A stretch of 63,206 nt of DNA. It comes from Flavimaricola sp. (lineage in GTDB: Bacteria > Pseudomonadota > Alphaproteobacteria > Rhodobacterales > Rhodobacteraceae). The position numbers were made by a program, and so were the translations under genes. The stretch covers positions 1-63,206 of the forward strand of contig JAQWWH010000039.1 of the NCBI GenBank assembly GCA_029255105.1, in the 5' to 3' direction. Below the pieces are notes generated by a model. That model did no database searches, was not told the DNA's origin, and saw only the letters and a list, made by a program, of their open reading frames with translations. Of this stretch, positions 1-9,859 are shown piece by piece. How positions within the stretch are numbered: the stretch's first letter is position 1; every line of letters starts with the position of its first letter.

Positions 1-474
1 TTTCATGCCATGGGCGATGTCCAGCTTGGCCCCGGCAAGGGCGCCCGGTTTGAAACCCATGCCCGCGACGAGGGCCGGTTTCGCGTGACCGGTAATCCCG
101 CAGACCTTTATGCCTTTCGCACCCCGTCATTGCGCAATGTCGCCCAGACCGGCCCCTATGGCCATGCCGGCGGGCACCGGAGCCTTGCGTCCTATATTAC
201 CGCCCATGCCGACCCCCTTGCCGCCCTTGAGGGCTATGACCGGGACGAGGCGGTTCTGCCCACATTCGGGGCGGCGGACTGGCGGATCCTTGACGATCCG
301 ATCGAACTGGCGGCCATCGAGGCGGCGGTGGGTTTTGTCCCTGTCCCACTGACCGAGGAGGATCTGGCGTCCCTGGTCGCCTTTCTGGAAAGCCTGAGTG
401 ATCCCGTGGCCCTTGAGGGCAGGCTGGGTGTGCCGGAGGCGGTGCCCAGCGGGCTGACGGTGGTCAATCCTTAG
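1..474 (+). CDS. Di-haem cytochrome c peroxidase / MauG-family protein, C-terminal part
   Basis: The gene is cut by the left window edge; the frame is open from base 1 to the stop at 472-474. The readable part contains the family signature FRTPSLRNVAQTGPYGHAGG, which in bacterial di-haem cytochrome c peroxidases and MauG proteins lies in the C-terminal haem domain. The CxxCH haem motifs must lie upstream of the window. Such periplasmic enzymes reduce hydrogen peroxide or oxidise protein substrates. The next gene, on the opposite strand, encodes a CRTAC1-type protein; the two families often occur together. Family assignment is firm; the substrate is unknown. Confidence 0.85.
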   Translation, partial: FHAMGDVQLGPGKGARFETHARDEGRFRVTGNPADLYAFRTPSLRNVAQTGPYGHAGGHRSLASYITAHADPLAALEGYDRDEAVLPTFGAADWRILDDPIELAAIEAAVGFVPVPLTEEDLASLVAFLESLSDPVALEGRLGVPEAVPSGLTVVNP

Positions 475-514
475 GGCGATGGGCTGGCCCCAGGGCGATG
501 GGCTGGCGTTGAGA

Positions 515-575
515 GAAAGGGGGGCTCTGCCCCCCGGCCTGCGGCCTCCCCCCGGGATATTTTGGGCGAGATGAG
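515..575. repeat. Rhodobacteraceae-type GC-rich intergenic hairpin repeat, probable bidirectional terminator
   Basis: Six G at 519-524 pair with six C at 530-535 around CTCTG. A second GC-rich stem and the tail CCCCGGGATATTTT follow. A related but not identical copy lies at 9775-9825. The element sits between the convergent ends of the peroxidase and CRTAC1 genes, where a terminator for both is expected. The resemblance to an intergenic repeat family common in this bacterial family is from memory; the hairpin is seen directly. Confidence 0.6.
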
Positions 576-577
576 GA

Positions 578-2188
578 TCAGGGCTGCGGGCTGCGGTTTA
601 TTGTGAGCGGTGTGTTGGCGCTGGCGTCGAGAGGGCCGCTTTGGCTGCCGTCCGGCCAGGTGACTGTCACCCGGGTCGTGGTTGCCGTGCCGAGGCCGAA
701 ATGCAGGGGCAGGGCCTGTCCGCTGCCGTGGCCCCCGCCGATGGTGACCTGCTGGATTTGCGGCCCGAACGGCCCTTCGACCGTGACCGTGGCGCCGATG
801 GCCTCCCGGTTGCCGCCGGGTTGCTGCAGGGCGATGCTGAGCCAGTTGCCAGTGTCTGGCGTGATGTTGCGATAGAGTTCGAGCGGCGCCCGCCGGTTGA
901 CGACGACGAGATCGAGCCGCCCGTCATTGTCCAGATCCGCCAGCGCTGCGCCGCGCGACCGTTCGGTGGTGGCGATGCCCGCGATGTCGCCCACCTCAAC
1001 GAAGGTGCCGTCCGGTTGCTGCATCAAGAGGTTGTTGGGATCGTGGATCGCATTGGTGGGCATCTGGTCGACATTACCCTTGGCGATAAAGAGATCGGCC
1101 CGTCCGTCATTGTCCACATCCCCAAATTGCGCGTGCCAGCCGGTCGAGGGCCGCCCGTCATCCCCCAGATATGGCCGGTGCGCCGTGGTCCCCAGCCCGT
1201 AAGGTGCGCCGACATAGGTGCCGTCCGGCTGCGCCAGTTGCAGGAGCTGGTCCCCCATGGAGGTCAGCATCACCTCGTCCCGCCCGTCGCCCGTCAGGTC
1301 CCGGCTGGCGATCCCCATGCCCCAGAGGGCGACCCGTTGCCATCCGTCCACCTCGGTCAGGAACCGCTGGTCGGCAATGTCCCACATCTGTTCGGATCCT
1401 CCCCGGACGTAATACTGCCGGTCATTGGAGATCCGCAGCGATGGCCGCCCCCGGGCATCCCGGGCGGCCAGCATCGACAGGGCGCAGAACCCTGGGGTGA
1501 GCGGCGTCGCATGATAGCCGAAGGCGGCCGTTCCCGGCCCGTCCGAGGCCGGGCGCGCCAGCCGGGTGGGCCGCAGCAGGGCGTTGTCGTCGCAAACCTC
1601 GAACGGGCCGTTGGGATCGGCCCGATCGACGTAGTGACCGATGGCCAGCGTTGGCAGGTCATCCCCCTCCCACCAGGCGGTGAAGGCGGTGGTCCAGCTG
1701 TCGGGCGCGGGTACTGCCCAGCTTTCGGTGACATCGGAAAAGCTGCACTCCGGCCCGCCTTGCAGAACCTGATCCGGGCCGACCCGCAGGACGTAGAGGT
1801 CAAGATAGTCATCCCCGTCGATGTCGATGGGGTAGGCCCCTGTCATGCCGGTGATCGCGGGAAAGGGTGCGGGCGAAAAGCGAAAGTCGCCGTCGTTGTG
1901 AAGGAGCATGGCAGGGCTCGTGCCGCCAGCTGCCAGAAGCTCTGGCAGGGTGTCGCCGTCGCAGTCAAAGACCACCAGGCCGCCGCCGACAAAGTGTTCC
2001 CAGCCGCCTTCATAGCTGTGCAGAGGCAGGGTGTCCGAGCGATCCTCAAAGCTGGGTTGGGCCATGAGGGGGGCGGTGGCGGCAAGCAGAGCAAGCAGTG
2101 AAAATGGGGCGACATGTTGAGAAAGTGAAAGTTGGGGCGGCTTTCTGGAGCCGTTTGCCGCCACAAATATCGAAAATTTACTGATCAT
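578..2188 (-). CDS. CRTAC1-family FG-GAP/VCBS repeat protein with ASPIC/UnbV C-terminal domain
   Basis: A 536-residue exported protein. The N-terminus has a basic stretch and a hydrophobic core (FSLLALLAATAPLMAQP) fitting a signal peptide cleaved near residue 44. The body holds FG-GAP/VCBS-type calcium-binding loops such as VVFDCDGDTLPELLAAGG, DIDGDDYLDLY, DVDNDGRADLFIA and DLDNDGRLDLVVV, predicting a beta-propeller. The last ~90 residues (from NWLSIALQQPGGN to the end) match the ASPIC/UnbV domain of CRTAC1 proteins. Its ATG overlaps the TGA of the upstream ROK regulator gene (ATGA), so translation of the two may be coupled. The biochemical function of the family is not established; association with di-haem peroxidases is common. 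Confidence 0.8.
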   Translation of the reverse strand: MISKFSIFVAANGSRKPPQLSLSQHVAPFSLLALLAATAPLMAQPSFEDRSDTLPLHSYEGGWEHFVGGGLVVFDCDGDTLPELLAAGGTSPAMLLHNDGDFRFSPAPFPAITGMTGAYPIDIDGDDYLDLYVLRVGPDQVLQGGPECSFSDVTESWAVPAPDSWTTAFTAWWEGDDLPTLAIGHYVDRADPNGPFEVCDDNALLRPTRLARPASDGPGTAAFGYHATPLTPGFCALSMLAARDARGRPSLRISNDRQYYVRGGSEQMWDIADQRFLTEVDGWQRVALWGMGIASRDLTGDGRDEVMLTSMGDQLLQLAQPDGTYVGAPYGLGTTAHRPYLGDDGRPSTGWHAQFGDVDNDGRADLFIAKGNVDQMPTNAIHDPNNLLMQQPDGTFVEVGDIAGIATTERSRGAALADLDNDGRLDLVVVNRRAPLELYRNITPDTGNWLSIALQQPGGNREAIGATVTVEGPFGPQIQQVTIGGGHGSGQALPLHFGLGTATTTRVTVTWPDGSQSGPLDASANTPLTINRSPQP

Positions 2189-3477
2189 GATGCAGCCATC
2201 AATTCCTTGCCATCCCCGAGCAGCTGGTCCGTGACGGCAGAAAGCGCCAGGGCTGTGGCGCCCTGTGCCCAGACCATGTCGCCCCAGGCGTGGATCTCGA
2301 TCTTGCAGGGAACACGATCGTCGGTCAGGGTCAGGCCCTGCATTTCCGCCAGCACTTCTTCTGCGTAAAGGTAGTCGTATTGTATCCGTTCACCGGACAG
2401 AACGATCAGTTCTGGATCAAAGATCTGGATGACATTGGACAGGCCCAGCGACAGGTAGCGACCGGCCCGGCGAAAGATGTTCTGGGCGGCGATGTTGCCG
2501 GACTTGGCCTCGGCGAACAGGGTTTCGAGCATGGCCTGCGGACTTTGCAAGTTGCGGCTTGACCGGCCGAGCGCGGTCGAGGCTTCGCGGGCCAGTGCAT
2601 AGTCGGCAAGATAGGCCTCAAGACAGCCACGCCGCCCGCAGCGGCAGAGCGCCCCGTCCAGTTGCACCTTGGTATGTCCCAGTTCGAGGCCCATCCCGCG
2701 CGAGCCGCGAAAGAGGCGATTGTTCAGCACAACACCCATGCCGACGCCATGTTCGATGGTCACAACAACAAAGTCCGACATGGCCCGCCCGACGCCGAAC
2801 CACAGTTCGGCGAGGGTCAGCACGTTGGCGTCGTTGTCGATGAGGGCGGGCAGGTTGAACCGCTCTTCTATCACGGCCTTCAGCGCCATGTTGCGGATTG
2901 AAAGATGTGGCGACCACAGGACGATACCGGTTTCGTGATCGACCAGCCCGGACATGCCGACGCCGATCGCACTGACATCGGTTAGGGTGCGTTCGGTCCG
3001 GGTCAGCAAGGCCCGCACCAATGCCTCGATCTCTTCGAGGATCTGGTCGGGCGTCTTGCGCATGGGGGGGGTCGGCAGGGTCACTTCGGCCATTATCCGG
3101 CCTGCGAAATCCGTCATCACGGCAGAGTGGCGTTCGTCGGACAGCTTGATCCCGATGACGATGCGGCTTTCTGGAACAACTTCCAGGGCAACAGGGGGGC
3201 GACCCCGGGTGCCATCCCGCGAATCGCGGGGCGTGCCTTCCACCTCACGCAGGAGACCCTGGCTGATCAGGTCAGCGCAGAGGGCGGTCACTGACCCTGC
3301 GCTGATGCCAAGGGCGCGGGTGACGTCGGCGCGGGCTGCCCGTCCTGTGGCGCGGACATGCTCAAACACCTGCTGTCTTAGCGGCTTGGTCTCGGGGCCG
3401 GGGCTGGACAGCAAGGGGCCGCAGCCGGATGGCGTGCCATCCGATTCGGAACCCTCTTGATCCAGTTGGTCGTACAT
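2185..3477 (-). CDS. xylR: ROK-family transcriptional regulator of the xylose operon (XylR-like)
   Basis: The protein has an N-terminal winged helix-turn-helix (about residues 33-90, including ADVTRALGISAGSVTALCAD) and a C-terminal ROK sugar-kinase-like domain. The ROK zinc site is intact: GLELGHTKV followed by CRCGRRGCLE. The start is placed at the ATG at 3475-3477, preceded by GGAG at a good distance; an upstream in-frame TTG at 3537 lacks this. The gene is divergent from xylF, fitting ROK regulators that repress xylose operons until sugar is bound. That XylR controls xylFHGBA is inferred from position. The downstream CRTAC1 gene overlaps its stop codon, which is an unusual partner for a sugar regulator. 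Confidence 0.85.
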   Translation of the reverse strand: MYDQLDQEGSESDGTPSGCGPLLSSPGPETKPLRQQVFEHVRATGRAARADVTRALGISAGSVTALCADLISQGLLREVEGTPRDSRDGTRGRPPVALEVVPESRIVIGIKLSDERHSAVMTDFAGRIMAEVTLPTPPMRKTPDQILEEIEALVRALLTRTERTLTDVSAIGVGMSGLVDHETGIVLWSPHLSIRNMALKAVIEERFNLPALIDNDANVLTLAELWFGVGRAMSDFVVVTIEHGVGMGVVLNNRLFRGSRGMGLELGHTKVQLDGALCRCGRRGCLEAYLADYALAREASTALGRSSRNLQSPQAMLETLFAEAKSGNIAAQNIFRRAGRYLSLGLSNVIQIFDPELIVLSGERIQYDYLYAEEVLAEMQGLTLTDDRVPCKIEIHAWGDMVWAQGATALALSAVTDQLLGDGKELMAAS

Positions 3478-3508
3478 AACTTCACGCTCCGAACTATTTC
3501 TGCAGGTG

Positions 3509-3530
3509 CGAAGGTGAATCAGGACCTTCG
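3509..3530. promoter_or_regulatory. Inverted repeat, candidate XylR (ROK) operator
   Basis: CGAAGGT at 3509-3515 is a perfect inverted repeat of ACCTTCG at 3524-3530 with an 8-base spacer. It lies in the 216-base region between the divergent xylR and xylF genes, just upstream of the xylR start. Symmetry and position suit a dimeric ROK repressor; binding is not shown. Confidence 0.45.
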
Positions 3531-3606
3531 TTCGCAAGCTGCCTAGATATTTGGCGGCTGTTGCGATGAAATCCCGTATTTAGAGCGCATGTCTAGCATT
3601 TTTATT

Positions 3607-3635
3607 TTGACAACTGAAGAAATAAGTCGATGCTC
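3607..3635 (+). promoter_or_regulatory. Candidate promoter of xylFHGBA
   Basis: A perfect -35 hexamer TTGACA lies at 3607-3612, about 80 bases before the xylF ATG. The -10 position about 17 bases downstream is poor (near 3630-3635), as expected for a promoter needing activation or induction. No stronger pair was seen in the intergenic region. Confidence 0.4.
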
Positions 3636-3693
3636 TCGCTTCAGGACACGAGTCCACGATTCCATGTTGGGATCGACTTCTGGGAGGAAAGAT

Positions 3694-4716
3694 ATGCATA
3701 AGGCAATTATCGCCGCCGCGCTGGCGGTGGTCGGTTTCAATTCGGCTGCGATGGCTGAGGGAATGTTGGTCGGGGTTTCCTGGGCAAGCTTTCAGGAAGA
3801 GCGCTGGAAGATCGACGAGGCCGCAATGGTCGCGGCCATCGAAGCCAACGGAAACAGCTACGTTTCCGCAGACGCACAGTCGTCGTCGACCAAGCAGCTT
3901 GCTGACGTCGAGGCTCTGATCGCACAGGGCGTCGATGTTCTCGTGATCAACGCCTGGGACAAGGACGCCATCGGGCCGGCAATCGACGCCGCTGCCGCAG
4001 AAGGCATTCCGGTCATTGGCTACGACCGTCTGATCGAAGACGACCGCACCTTCTACCTGACCTTCGACAACGTCGGTGTCGGCCGGATCATCGCAGAAAG
4101 CGTGATGGCCGTTCAGCCCACCGGCAACTATGCCATCATCAAGGGCGACCCCGGTGATCCGAACGCAGGTTTCCTGCTGCAGGGCATGATGGAAGTCATT
4201 GGTGGCGCCGTTGATTCGGGCGACATCACCATCGTCGGCGAAGCCTTCTCGGACAGCTGGAAGCCTGAGAACGCGCAGACCAACATGGAGCAGATCCTGA
4301 CCGCCAACAACAACATGGTTGACGCGGTACTGTCCCAGAACGACGGCATGGCTGGTGGCGTTGTTGCAGCTCTTTCCGCTCAGGGTCTCGTGATCCCGGT
4401 CGGTGGCCAGGACGGTGACCTTGCTGCGATCAACCGCGTTGCCCGTGGCTCACAGACCGTGTCTGTCTGGAAAGATGCGCGTGCCCTTGGCACCGCGGCT
4501 GGCGACATCGCCTCGGCTCTGGCTGAAGGCACGATGATGGCCGAAATCGAAGGCGCGTCGATGTTCGACGGTGGCGAGCGTGGTATTCCGATCCACGCGA
4601 TCCTCCTCGACCCGACCCCGCTGACCCGCGACAACCTGAACGTTGCGATCGATGCAGGTCACATCACCCAGGAGCAGGCCTGCGAAGGCGCTTTGGACGG
4701 CGTAGCCGGCTGCTGA
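3694..4716 (+). CDS. xylF: Xylose ABC transporter, periplasmic substrate-binding protein
   Basis: A 340-residue periplasmic sugar-binding protein of the CUT2 class (Peripla_BP_4). The ATG at 3694 is preceded by GGGAGGAAAG and begins a clear signal peptide, MHKAIIAAALAVVGFNSAAMA. Mature-protein features include GVSWASFQEERW near the N-terminus, the interdomain segment VLVINAWDKDAIGPAI, GYDRLI, and VGGQDGDLAAI in the C-terminal lobe, all typical of XylF. It delivers xylose to XylH/XylG. It heads the operon and is followed by a strong hairpin (4734-4762) that probably stabilises or terminates its transcript so that it is made in excess. Sugar specificity is supported by the xylB and xylA genes downstream. 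Confidence 0.92.
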   Translation: MHKAIIAAALAVVGFNSAAMAEGMLVGVSWASFQEERWKIDEAAMVAAIEANGNSYVSADAQSSSTKQLADVEALIAQGVDVLVINAWDKDAIGPAIDAAAAEGIPVIGYDRLIEDDRTFYLTFDNVGVGRIIAESVMAVQPTGNYAIIKGDPGDPNAGFLLQGMMEVIGGAVDSGDITIVGEAFSDSWKPENAQTNMEQILTANNNMVDAVLSQNDGMAGGVVAALSAQGLVIPVGGQDGDLAAINRVARGSQTVSVWKDARALGTAAGDIASALAEGTMMAEIEGASMFDGGERGIPIHAILLDPTPLTRDNLNVAIDAGHITQEQACEGALDGVAGC

Positions 4717-4733
4717 TCGGGGACTGAAAGAGG

Positions 4734-4762
4734 CCGGCGTCGGGGCTTTCCCTCGACGCCGG
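4734..4762 (+). terminator. Intercistronic hairpin between xylF and xylH
   Basis: CCGGCGTCG (4734-4742) pairs perfectly with CGACGCCGG (4754-4762) around an 11-base loop. No T-run follows. This fits partial termination or 3'-end protection of xylF mRNA, a common arrangement after binding-protein genes, rather than a full operon terminator. Confidence 0.6.
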
Positions 4763-4886
4763 TCGGCCATTATTCAGGCTTTGACCTGAACTTGGCGATA
4801 CACGGTCGGGCTTTGCATCGTGCCAAGGCCTTGCCCATTGTCACTGACCCGCCGCTTGGGCGCGGACCTGACCATTGGATATCACC

Positions 4887-6233
4887 ATGACGGACACTTC
4901 GACCAAGCCCGCGGCGGCCAGTTCAACGACTGGTTCGACCTCGGCGCCAAGCGCCGGACCCCTGACGCGGTTCCTGCGTGCGACCGAAATTGACACCCGC
5001 CTTCTGGGCATGATGGGTGCCTTGTTGCTGATCTGGCTGGTGTTCCATTTCTATGGTGTCATCTTCAACGGGTTCGGCGCCTTTCTGACACCGCGCAACC
5101 TTTGGAACGTCTCTGTCCAGATGTCCTCGATCGGGATCATGGCGACGGGGATGGTGCTGGTCATCGTGACCCGGAATATCGACCTCTCAGTCGGCGCCAT
5201 TCTGGGTGTGACCGGCATGGTTATGGGGATCCTGCAGGTCGAGATCCTGCCGCAGTATCTGGGCCTTGGCCATCCGGCAATCTGGGTCATCACCGTCATC
5301 GTCGGCATCTTTGTCGGGGGCTGCATCGGCGCCATTCATGGCTGGCTGATCGCCTATCGCGGCATTCCATCCTTTATCGTCACCCTGGGCGGTCTTCTTG
5401 TCTGGCGTGGTGCGGCCTTCCTGTCGGCCAACGGCAAGACGATCTCACCAGTTGATGCGACCTTTACCCTTCTGGGCGGCGGGCCCTACGGCGCGATCGG
5501 CGCGGTGGGCAGCTGGACAGTCGGCGTGATCGCCTGCCTCGGCATTCTGGCAGCGCTTTACGCTGGCCGCCAAAGCCGCAAGCGGCACGAATTTCCCGTC
5601 CGTCCCATGTGGGCCGAGATTTTCATGGGCCTTCTGGGCTGTGGTCTTGTCATCGGGGCCGTCCTTGTCGTGAACGCCTATCCCTGGCCGCGTGGCATCG
5701 TGAACAGCTATATCGAGGCCAACGGCATCGTACTGGCCGAGGGCGAGACGCTCTTTATCAGCCACGGTTTTGCCTACCCGGTTCTGATCATGCTCACCGT
5801 CGCGCTTTTGATGACGCTTCTGGTCAGCCGGACCCGGTTTGGCCGCTATGTCTTTGCCATCGGGGGCAACCCCGAAGCGGCGGCCCTTGCCGGTATCAAC
5901 GTACGCTGGATGACGCTGCGGATCTTTGCACTGATGGGCGCTTTGGCAGGGTTGGCGGCGGTTGTGGCCTCGGCCCGCCTGAACTCGGCCACCAACGCGC
6001 TGGGGCTTTTGGACGAACTCTACGTCATCGCCGCAGCGGTCGTCGGGGGCACCAGTCTGGCGGGGGGCGTCGGCACGATCTACGGGGCGATCCTCGGGGC
6101 GCTGGTCATGCAAAGCCTGCGGTCCGGGATGGTGTTGATCGGCTTCGACACCGCCGTTCAGCAGATCGTGGTGGGATCGGTACTGGTCCTCGCCGTCTAT
6201 CTCGACAACCTGTATCGCAACAGAGCGAAGTGA
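4887..6233 (+). CDS. xylH: Xylose ABC transporter permease
   Basis: An integral membrane permease of the CUT2/BPD_transp_2 family, 448 residues with about ten hydrophobic segments. Typical features are ARNP-type segments such as [19 protein letters not shown] in the first half and [17 protein letters not shown] with [20 protein letters not shown] in the second. The ATG at 4887 is preferred over an in-frame TTG twelve bases upstream. The product forms the membrane channel for xylose taken from XylF, energised by XylG, whose gene begins ten bases after this stop. Length is slightly above the usual ~390 residues because of an extended central loop (about residues 215-290). Confidence 0.92.
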   Translation: MTDTSTKPAAASSTTGSTSAPSAGPLTRFLRATEIDTRLLGMMGALLLIWLVFHFYGVIFNGFGAFLTPRNLWNVSVQMSSIGIMATGMVLVIVTRNIDLSVGAILGVTGMVMGILQVEILPQYLGLGHPAIWVITVIVGIFVGGCIGAIHGWLIAYRGIPSFIVTLGGLLVWRGAAFLSANGKTISPVDATFTLLGGGPYGAIGAVGSWTVGVIACLGILAALYAGRQSRKRHEFPVRPMWAEIFMGLLGCGLVIGAVLVVNAYPWPRGIVNSYIEANGIVLAEGETLFISHGFAYPVLIMLTVALLMTLLVSRTRFGRYVFAIGGNPEAAALAGINVRWMTLRIFALMGALAGLAAVVASARLNSATNALGLLDELYVIAAAVVGGTSLAGGVGTIYGAILGALVMQSLRSGMVLIGFDTAVQQIVVGSVLVLAVYLDNLYRNRAK

Positions 6234-6243
6234 GGGTCAGGGC

Positions 6244-7011
6244 ATGAGCACAGAACGCACAGGAACGCCGATGGTCGAGCTGCGCGACATCTCGATCGCC
6301 TTTGGGGGGATCAGGGCCGTCGACGGTGTCTCGCTTGACCTTTATCCGGGCGAAGTCGTGGGCCTGCTTGGCCATAACGGGGCCGGCAAGTCGACGCTGA
6401 TCAAATGCCTGTCGGGGGCCTATAAGGCCGATCACGGCCAGATCTTCATCAACGGGCAAGAGGTCACGATCAACAACCCGCGCGACGCGCGCGAGTACAA
6501 CATCGAGACGATCTACCAGACGCTGGCGCTTGCCGATAACCTTGATGCGGCCTCCAACCTCTTTCTGGGCCGTGAACTGGTGACGGGCGGCGGTCTTCTT
6601 GACGACGCAAGGATGGAGGCTGAAACGCGCCGCATTCTGGCCCGCCTCAACCCCAACTTCAAAAAGTTCAAGGACCCGGTCAGCGCCCTGTCCGGTGGTC
6701 AGCGTCAGTCGGTCGCCATTGCACGGGCCGTTTATTTCAACGCCAAGATCCTGATCATGGACGAGCCGACGGCCGCCCTTGGTCCGCAGGAAACCCAGAT
6801 GGTGGCCGAGCTCATTCACGAGTTGAAGCGTGATGGACTGGGGATCTTTCTGATCGACCACGACGTGCATGCCGTTAAACAGCTGTGCGACCGGGCGGCG
6901 GTCATGAAGAACGGCCAGTTGGTCGGCGTGGTCAAGGTCGACGAAGTGACCGAAGACGACCTTTTGGCGATGATCATCCTTGGAAAGAAGCCAGAACATC
7001 TGGCGGCCTGA
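6244..7011 (+). CDS. xylG: Sugar ABC transporter ATP-binding protein (xylose), single-domain
   Basis: A 255-residue ATPase with Walker [10 protein letters not shown] (about residues 41-49), signature [14 protein letters not shown], Walker [12 protein letters not shown] and the switch histidine in LIDHDVHAV. Unlike the ~500-residue XylG of enterobacteria it has only one ATPase domain, so the working transporter needs a homodimer. Single-domain ATPases of this kind are usual in alphaproteobacterial CUT2 systems, so it is not regarded as truncated. It lies between the permease and xylulokinase genes in one operon. Confidence 0.9.
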   Translation: MSTERTGTPMVELRDISIAFGGIRAVDGVSLDLYPGEVVGLLGHNGAGKSTLIKCLSGAYKADHGQIFINGQEVTINNPRDAREYNIETIYQTLALADNLDAASNLFLGRELVTGGGLLDDARMEAETRRILARLNPNFKKFKDPVSALSGGQRQSVAIARAVYFNAKILIMDEPTAALGPQETQMVAELIHELKRDGLGIFLIDHDVHAVKQLCDRAAVMKNGQLVGVVKVDEVTEDDLLAMIILGKKPEHLAA

Positions 7012-7026
7012 ATAATTGGGGCGAAA

Positions 7027-8457
7027 ATGGCGACCTACATCGGCCTGGACCTTGGGACGTCGTCCTTAAAGGCGATCCTGATCGACGTGGACGAGACTGT
7101 CCTGGCAGAGCACACCGTGCCCCTGTCGGTGCAGCGTCCGCACGACGGCTGGTCCGAACAAGACCCGGCAAGCTGGGCCGCTGCGACAGATGCGGCCCTT
7201 GCCGCCCTTGCGGGCAAGGCCGATTGCAGTGCCCTGGCCGGGATCGGACTGTCGGGCCACATGCATGGTGCGACGCTGCTAGACGCCGAAGACCGGGTGT
7301 TGCGGCCCTGCATGCTGTGGAACGATACGCGCAGCGCGGCGCAGGCGGCCCGGATGGACGCCGATCCGCGCTACCGCACCATCACCGGGAACATTGTCTT
7401 TCCCGGCTTTACCGCGCCCAAGGTCGATTGGGTCCGCGAGACTCAGCCGGAGGTCTTTGACAAGATCGCCAAGATTCTGTTGCCAAAGGACTACCTGCGC
7501 CTGCATCTGACTGGCGGCCATGTGGCCGAGATGTCGGATGCGGCGGGGACAGCCTGGTTTGACACCGGCGCGCGGGACTGGTCCGACGCCTTGCTGGCCG
7601 ATTGTCACCTGTCGCGGGCGCAGATGCCCAGCCTTGTCGAAGGCTCTGCCATTTCCGGAAGGCTCCGGGATGGTTTTGGCCTGCCGCCGGTGCCTGTTGC
7701 GGGCGGGGCGGGGGACAATGCGGCGGCGGCCATCGGGGCGGGGGTGGTGCAGGACGGCACGGCCTTCCTGTCGCTTGGCACCTCGGGCGTGCTGTTCGCG
7801 GCCAACGACGGGTACAGGCCCGATCCGGCAACCGCCGTCCACACGTTTTGCCATGCGGTGCCGGGGACCTGGCACCAGATGGGGGTGATTCTGGCGGCGA
7901 CAGACGCGCTTGAGTGGCTGGCCCGCCTGACCGGACAAACGGCGGCGGAGCTGACGCGGGACCTCGGGCCCTTGCAGGCACCCGGCCGCACCCTGTTCCT
8001 GCCCTATCTGGGGGGAGAGCGGACGCCGCACAACAATGCCGCCATCCGGGGGCAGTTCCTGCACCTTGATCATGCGACCGATGCCAAGGCGGCGACGCGG
8101 GCGGTGCTGGAAGGGGTGGCCTTTGCCTTTGCCGACAGCCGCGATGCGCTGGCGGCCACGGGCACGACGATCCGGCAGGCGCTGGCCATCGGGGGAGGGG
8201 CGAAATCTGCCTATTGGCTTGAGGTGCTGGCAACGGTCCTTGGCTTTCCACTGGATGTGCCGCGGGCGGGCGACTTTGGCGCGGCCCTTGGGGCGGCCCG
8301 TCTGGGACGGATGGCCGCAACTGGGGCAGGGGCAGAGATCGCCACCACCCCACCCATTGAGCGCACCGTCACACCGGATGCCGGACTGACCGCGGCCTTT
8401 GCCGAGGGCCACGCCCGCTATCGCGACAGCTATCAGGCCCTTAAGGGCCTTCATTGA
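7027..8457 (+). CDS. xylB: Xylulokinase
   Basis: A 476-residue FGGY-family kinase phosphorylating D-xylulose with ATP to xylulose 5-phosphate. The N-terminal domain opens with [19 protein letters not shown], the ATP-binding fold of the family. [13 protein letters not shown] and [11 protein letters not shown] are xylulokinase-specific substrate-side segments. [17 protein letters not shown] and [15 protein letters not shown] mark the C-terminal domain. The catalytic aspartate should be the one in GAGDNAA. The stop codon is 15 bases from the xylA start, consistent with one transcript. Confidence 0.95.
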   Translation: MATYIGLDLGTSSLKAILIDVDETVLAEHTVPLSVQRPHDGWSEQDPASWAAATDAALAALAGKADCSALAGIGLSGHMHGATLLDAEDRVLRPCMLWNDTRSAAQAARMDADPRYRTITGNIVFPGFTAPKVDWVRETQPEVFDKIAKILLPKDYLRLHLTGGHVAEMSDAAGTAWFDTGARDWSDALLADCHLSRAQMPSLVEGSAISGRLRDGFGLPPVPVAGGAGDNAAAAIGAGVVQDGTAFLSLGTSGVLFAANDGYRPDPATAVHTFCHAVPGTWHQMGVILAATDALEWLARLTGQTAAELTRDLGPLQAPGRTLFLPYLGGERTPHNNAAIRGQFLHLDHATDAKAATRAVLEGVAFAFADSRDALAATGTTIRQALAIGGGAKSAYWLEVLATVLGFPLDVPRAGDFGAALGAARLGRMAATGAGAEIATTPPIERTVTPDAGLTAAFAEGHARYRDSYQALKGLH

Positions 8458-8471
8458 AAGGGGTTGAGGAC

Positions 8472-9764
8472 ATGACAGACTTTTTCGGGGGTATACAGCC
8501 CGTCGTCTATGAAGGGCCGAACGCCAAGAGCGATTTTGCCTTTCGTCACTACAACCCCGACGAAATGGTGATGGGCAAGCGGATGGCAGACCATCTGCGC
8601 TTTGCCATCGCCTATTGGCACTCCTTTGCCTGGCAGGGGGGCGACCCCTTTGGCGGCCAGACCTTTGAGCGGCCATGGTTCGGGGACACGATGGACCTTG
8701 CCCGGCTGAAGGCCGATGTGGCCTTCGAGATGTTCACCATTCTGGGCGCGCCCTATTTTTGCTTTCACGATGCGGACGTCCGCCCGGAAGGGGCTGATTT
8801 TGCAGAGAATACCCGCAACCTGCGCGGCATCACCGACTATTTCCAGGGCAAGATGGAAGACACCGGGGTCAAGCTGCTTTGGGGCACGGCGAACCTGTTT
8901 TCGCACCGGCGCTACATGTCGGGGGCAGCGACCAACCCCGACCCGGAGGTCTTTGCCTTTGCCGCGGCAACCATCAAGACCTGCATGGATGCCACACACC
9001 AGCTGGGCGGCGAGAACTATGTGCTGTGGGGCGGGCGTGAAGGCTACGAGACACTGTTGAACACCGACATGGGCCGCGAACGCCAGCAGGCGGGCCGGAT
9101 GTTGCAGATGGTTGTCGATTACAAGCACAAGATCGGCTTTGGCGGGACGATCCTGATCGAACCCAAGCCGCAGGAACCGACCAAGCACCAGTACGATTAT
9201 GATGTCGCGACCGTCTACGGGTTCCTCAAGGATTTTGGCCTTGAGGGTGAGGTCAAGGTCAACATCGAACAGGGCCACGCGATCCTGGCCGGGCATTCGT
9301 TCGAACATGAGCTGGCCCTGGCGCGGGAGTTGGGGATTTTCGGTTCGATCGACATGAACCGCAACGATTACCAATCCGGTTGGGACACCGACCAGTTTCC
9401 CAACAATGTGCCCGAAATGGCGCTGGCCTATTACGAGGTTCTGCGGGCTGGCGGGTTCAAGACCGGTGGTACCAACTTTGACGCCAAGCTGCGGCGCCAG
9501 TCGCTGGACCCGGAGGACCTGATCCTGGCCCATGTCGGTGGCATGGATGCCTGTGCGGCGGGGCTAAAGGCGGCGGCTGCTATGCTGGAGGACGGCAAGC
9601 TCGAAGAAGCCCGCGCGGCCCGCTATGCCGGGTGGGATACCTCGGGCTACCTCGACAGTGATCTTGCCGCGCTGACGGCCGAGGTCGAGGCAAAGGGCAT
9701 CAACCCCGCGCCCCGGTCCGGCCGGCAGGAGCGGTTGGAGAACCTGGTCAACCGCTACCTCTGA
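8472..9764 (+). CDS. xylA: Xylose isomerase
   Basis: A 430-residue metal-dependent isomerase converting D-xylose to D-xylulose in the cytoplasm; length matches the class II family. Family motifs are [13 protein letters not shown] (catalytic His and Asp), [34 protein letters not shown], and [20 protein letters not shown] with metal-ligating acidic residues. The ATG at 8472 follows GAGGAC; a TTG at 8454 inside the xylB stop is less likely. It is the last gene of the xylose operon and is followed by a GC-rich repeat hairpin. Confidence 0.96.
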   Translation: MTDFFGGIQPVVYEGPNAKSDFAFRHYNPDEMVMGKRMADHLRFAIAYWHSFAWQGGDPFGGQTFERPWFGDTMDLARLKADVAFEMFTILGAPYFCFHDADVRPEGADFAENTRNLRGITDYFQGKMEDTGVKLLWGTANLFSHRRYMSGAATNPDPEVFAFAAATIKTCMDATHQLGGENYVLWGGREGYETLLNTDMGRERQQAGRMLQMVVDYKHKIGFGGTILIEPKPQEPTKHQYDYDVATVYGFLKDFGLEGEVKVNIEQGHAILAGHSFEHELALARELGIFGSIDMNRNDYQSGWDTDQFPNNVPEMALAYYEVLRAGGFKTGGTNFDAKLRRQSLDPEDLILAHVGGMDACAAGLKAAAAMLEDGKLEEARAARYAGWDTSGYLDSDLAALTAEVEAKGINPAPRSGRQERLENLVNRYL

Positions 9765-9774
9765 AGTGTCGGTG

Positions 9775-9825
9775 CGGGCCCCTAGGGGGTCCGCCTCCGG
9801 CGGGAGTATTTGGGACAAAGCGAAG
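9775..9825. repeat. Second copy of the GC-rich intergenic repeat, probable terminator after xylA
   Basis: A GC-rich stem (GGGCCCC TAG GGGGTCC region) is followed by CTCCGGCGGGAGTATTTGGG and AAAGCGAAG. It has the same order of parts as the element at 515-575: G/C hairpin, CCTCCGGC, GGGA(G)TATTT. It separates convergent xylA and the GGDEF-EAL gene. Confidence 0.55.
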
Positions 9826-9859
9826 GGCCAGGGGGCCATTTAGGGGCTGGTGGCGCGGG

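Noticed and set aside
641..2101. Long open frame opposite the CRTAC1 gene
   Set aside because: It is an antisense shadow in GC-rich DNA. It has no domain features, while the opposite strand encodes FG-GAP repeats and an ASPIC domain.
6244..7011. xylG considered truncated because it has one ATPase domain
   Set aside because: Single-domain ATPases are normal for many alphaproteobacterial sugar transporters of this class, and start and stop contexts are regular.
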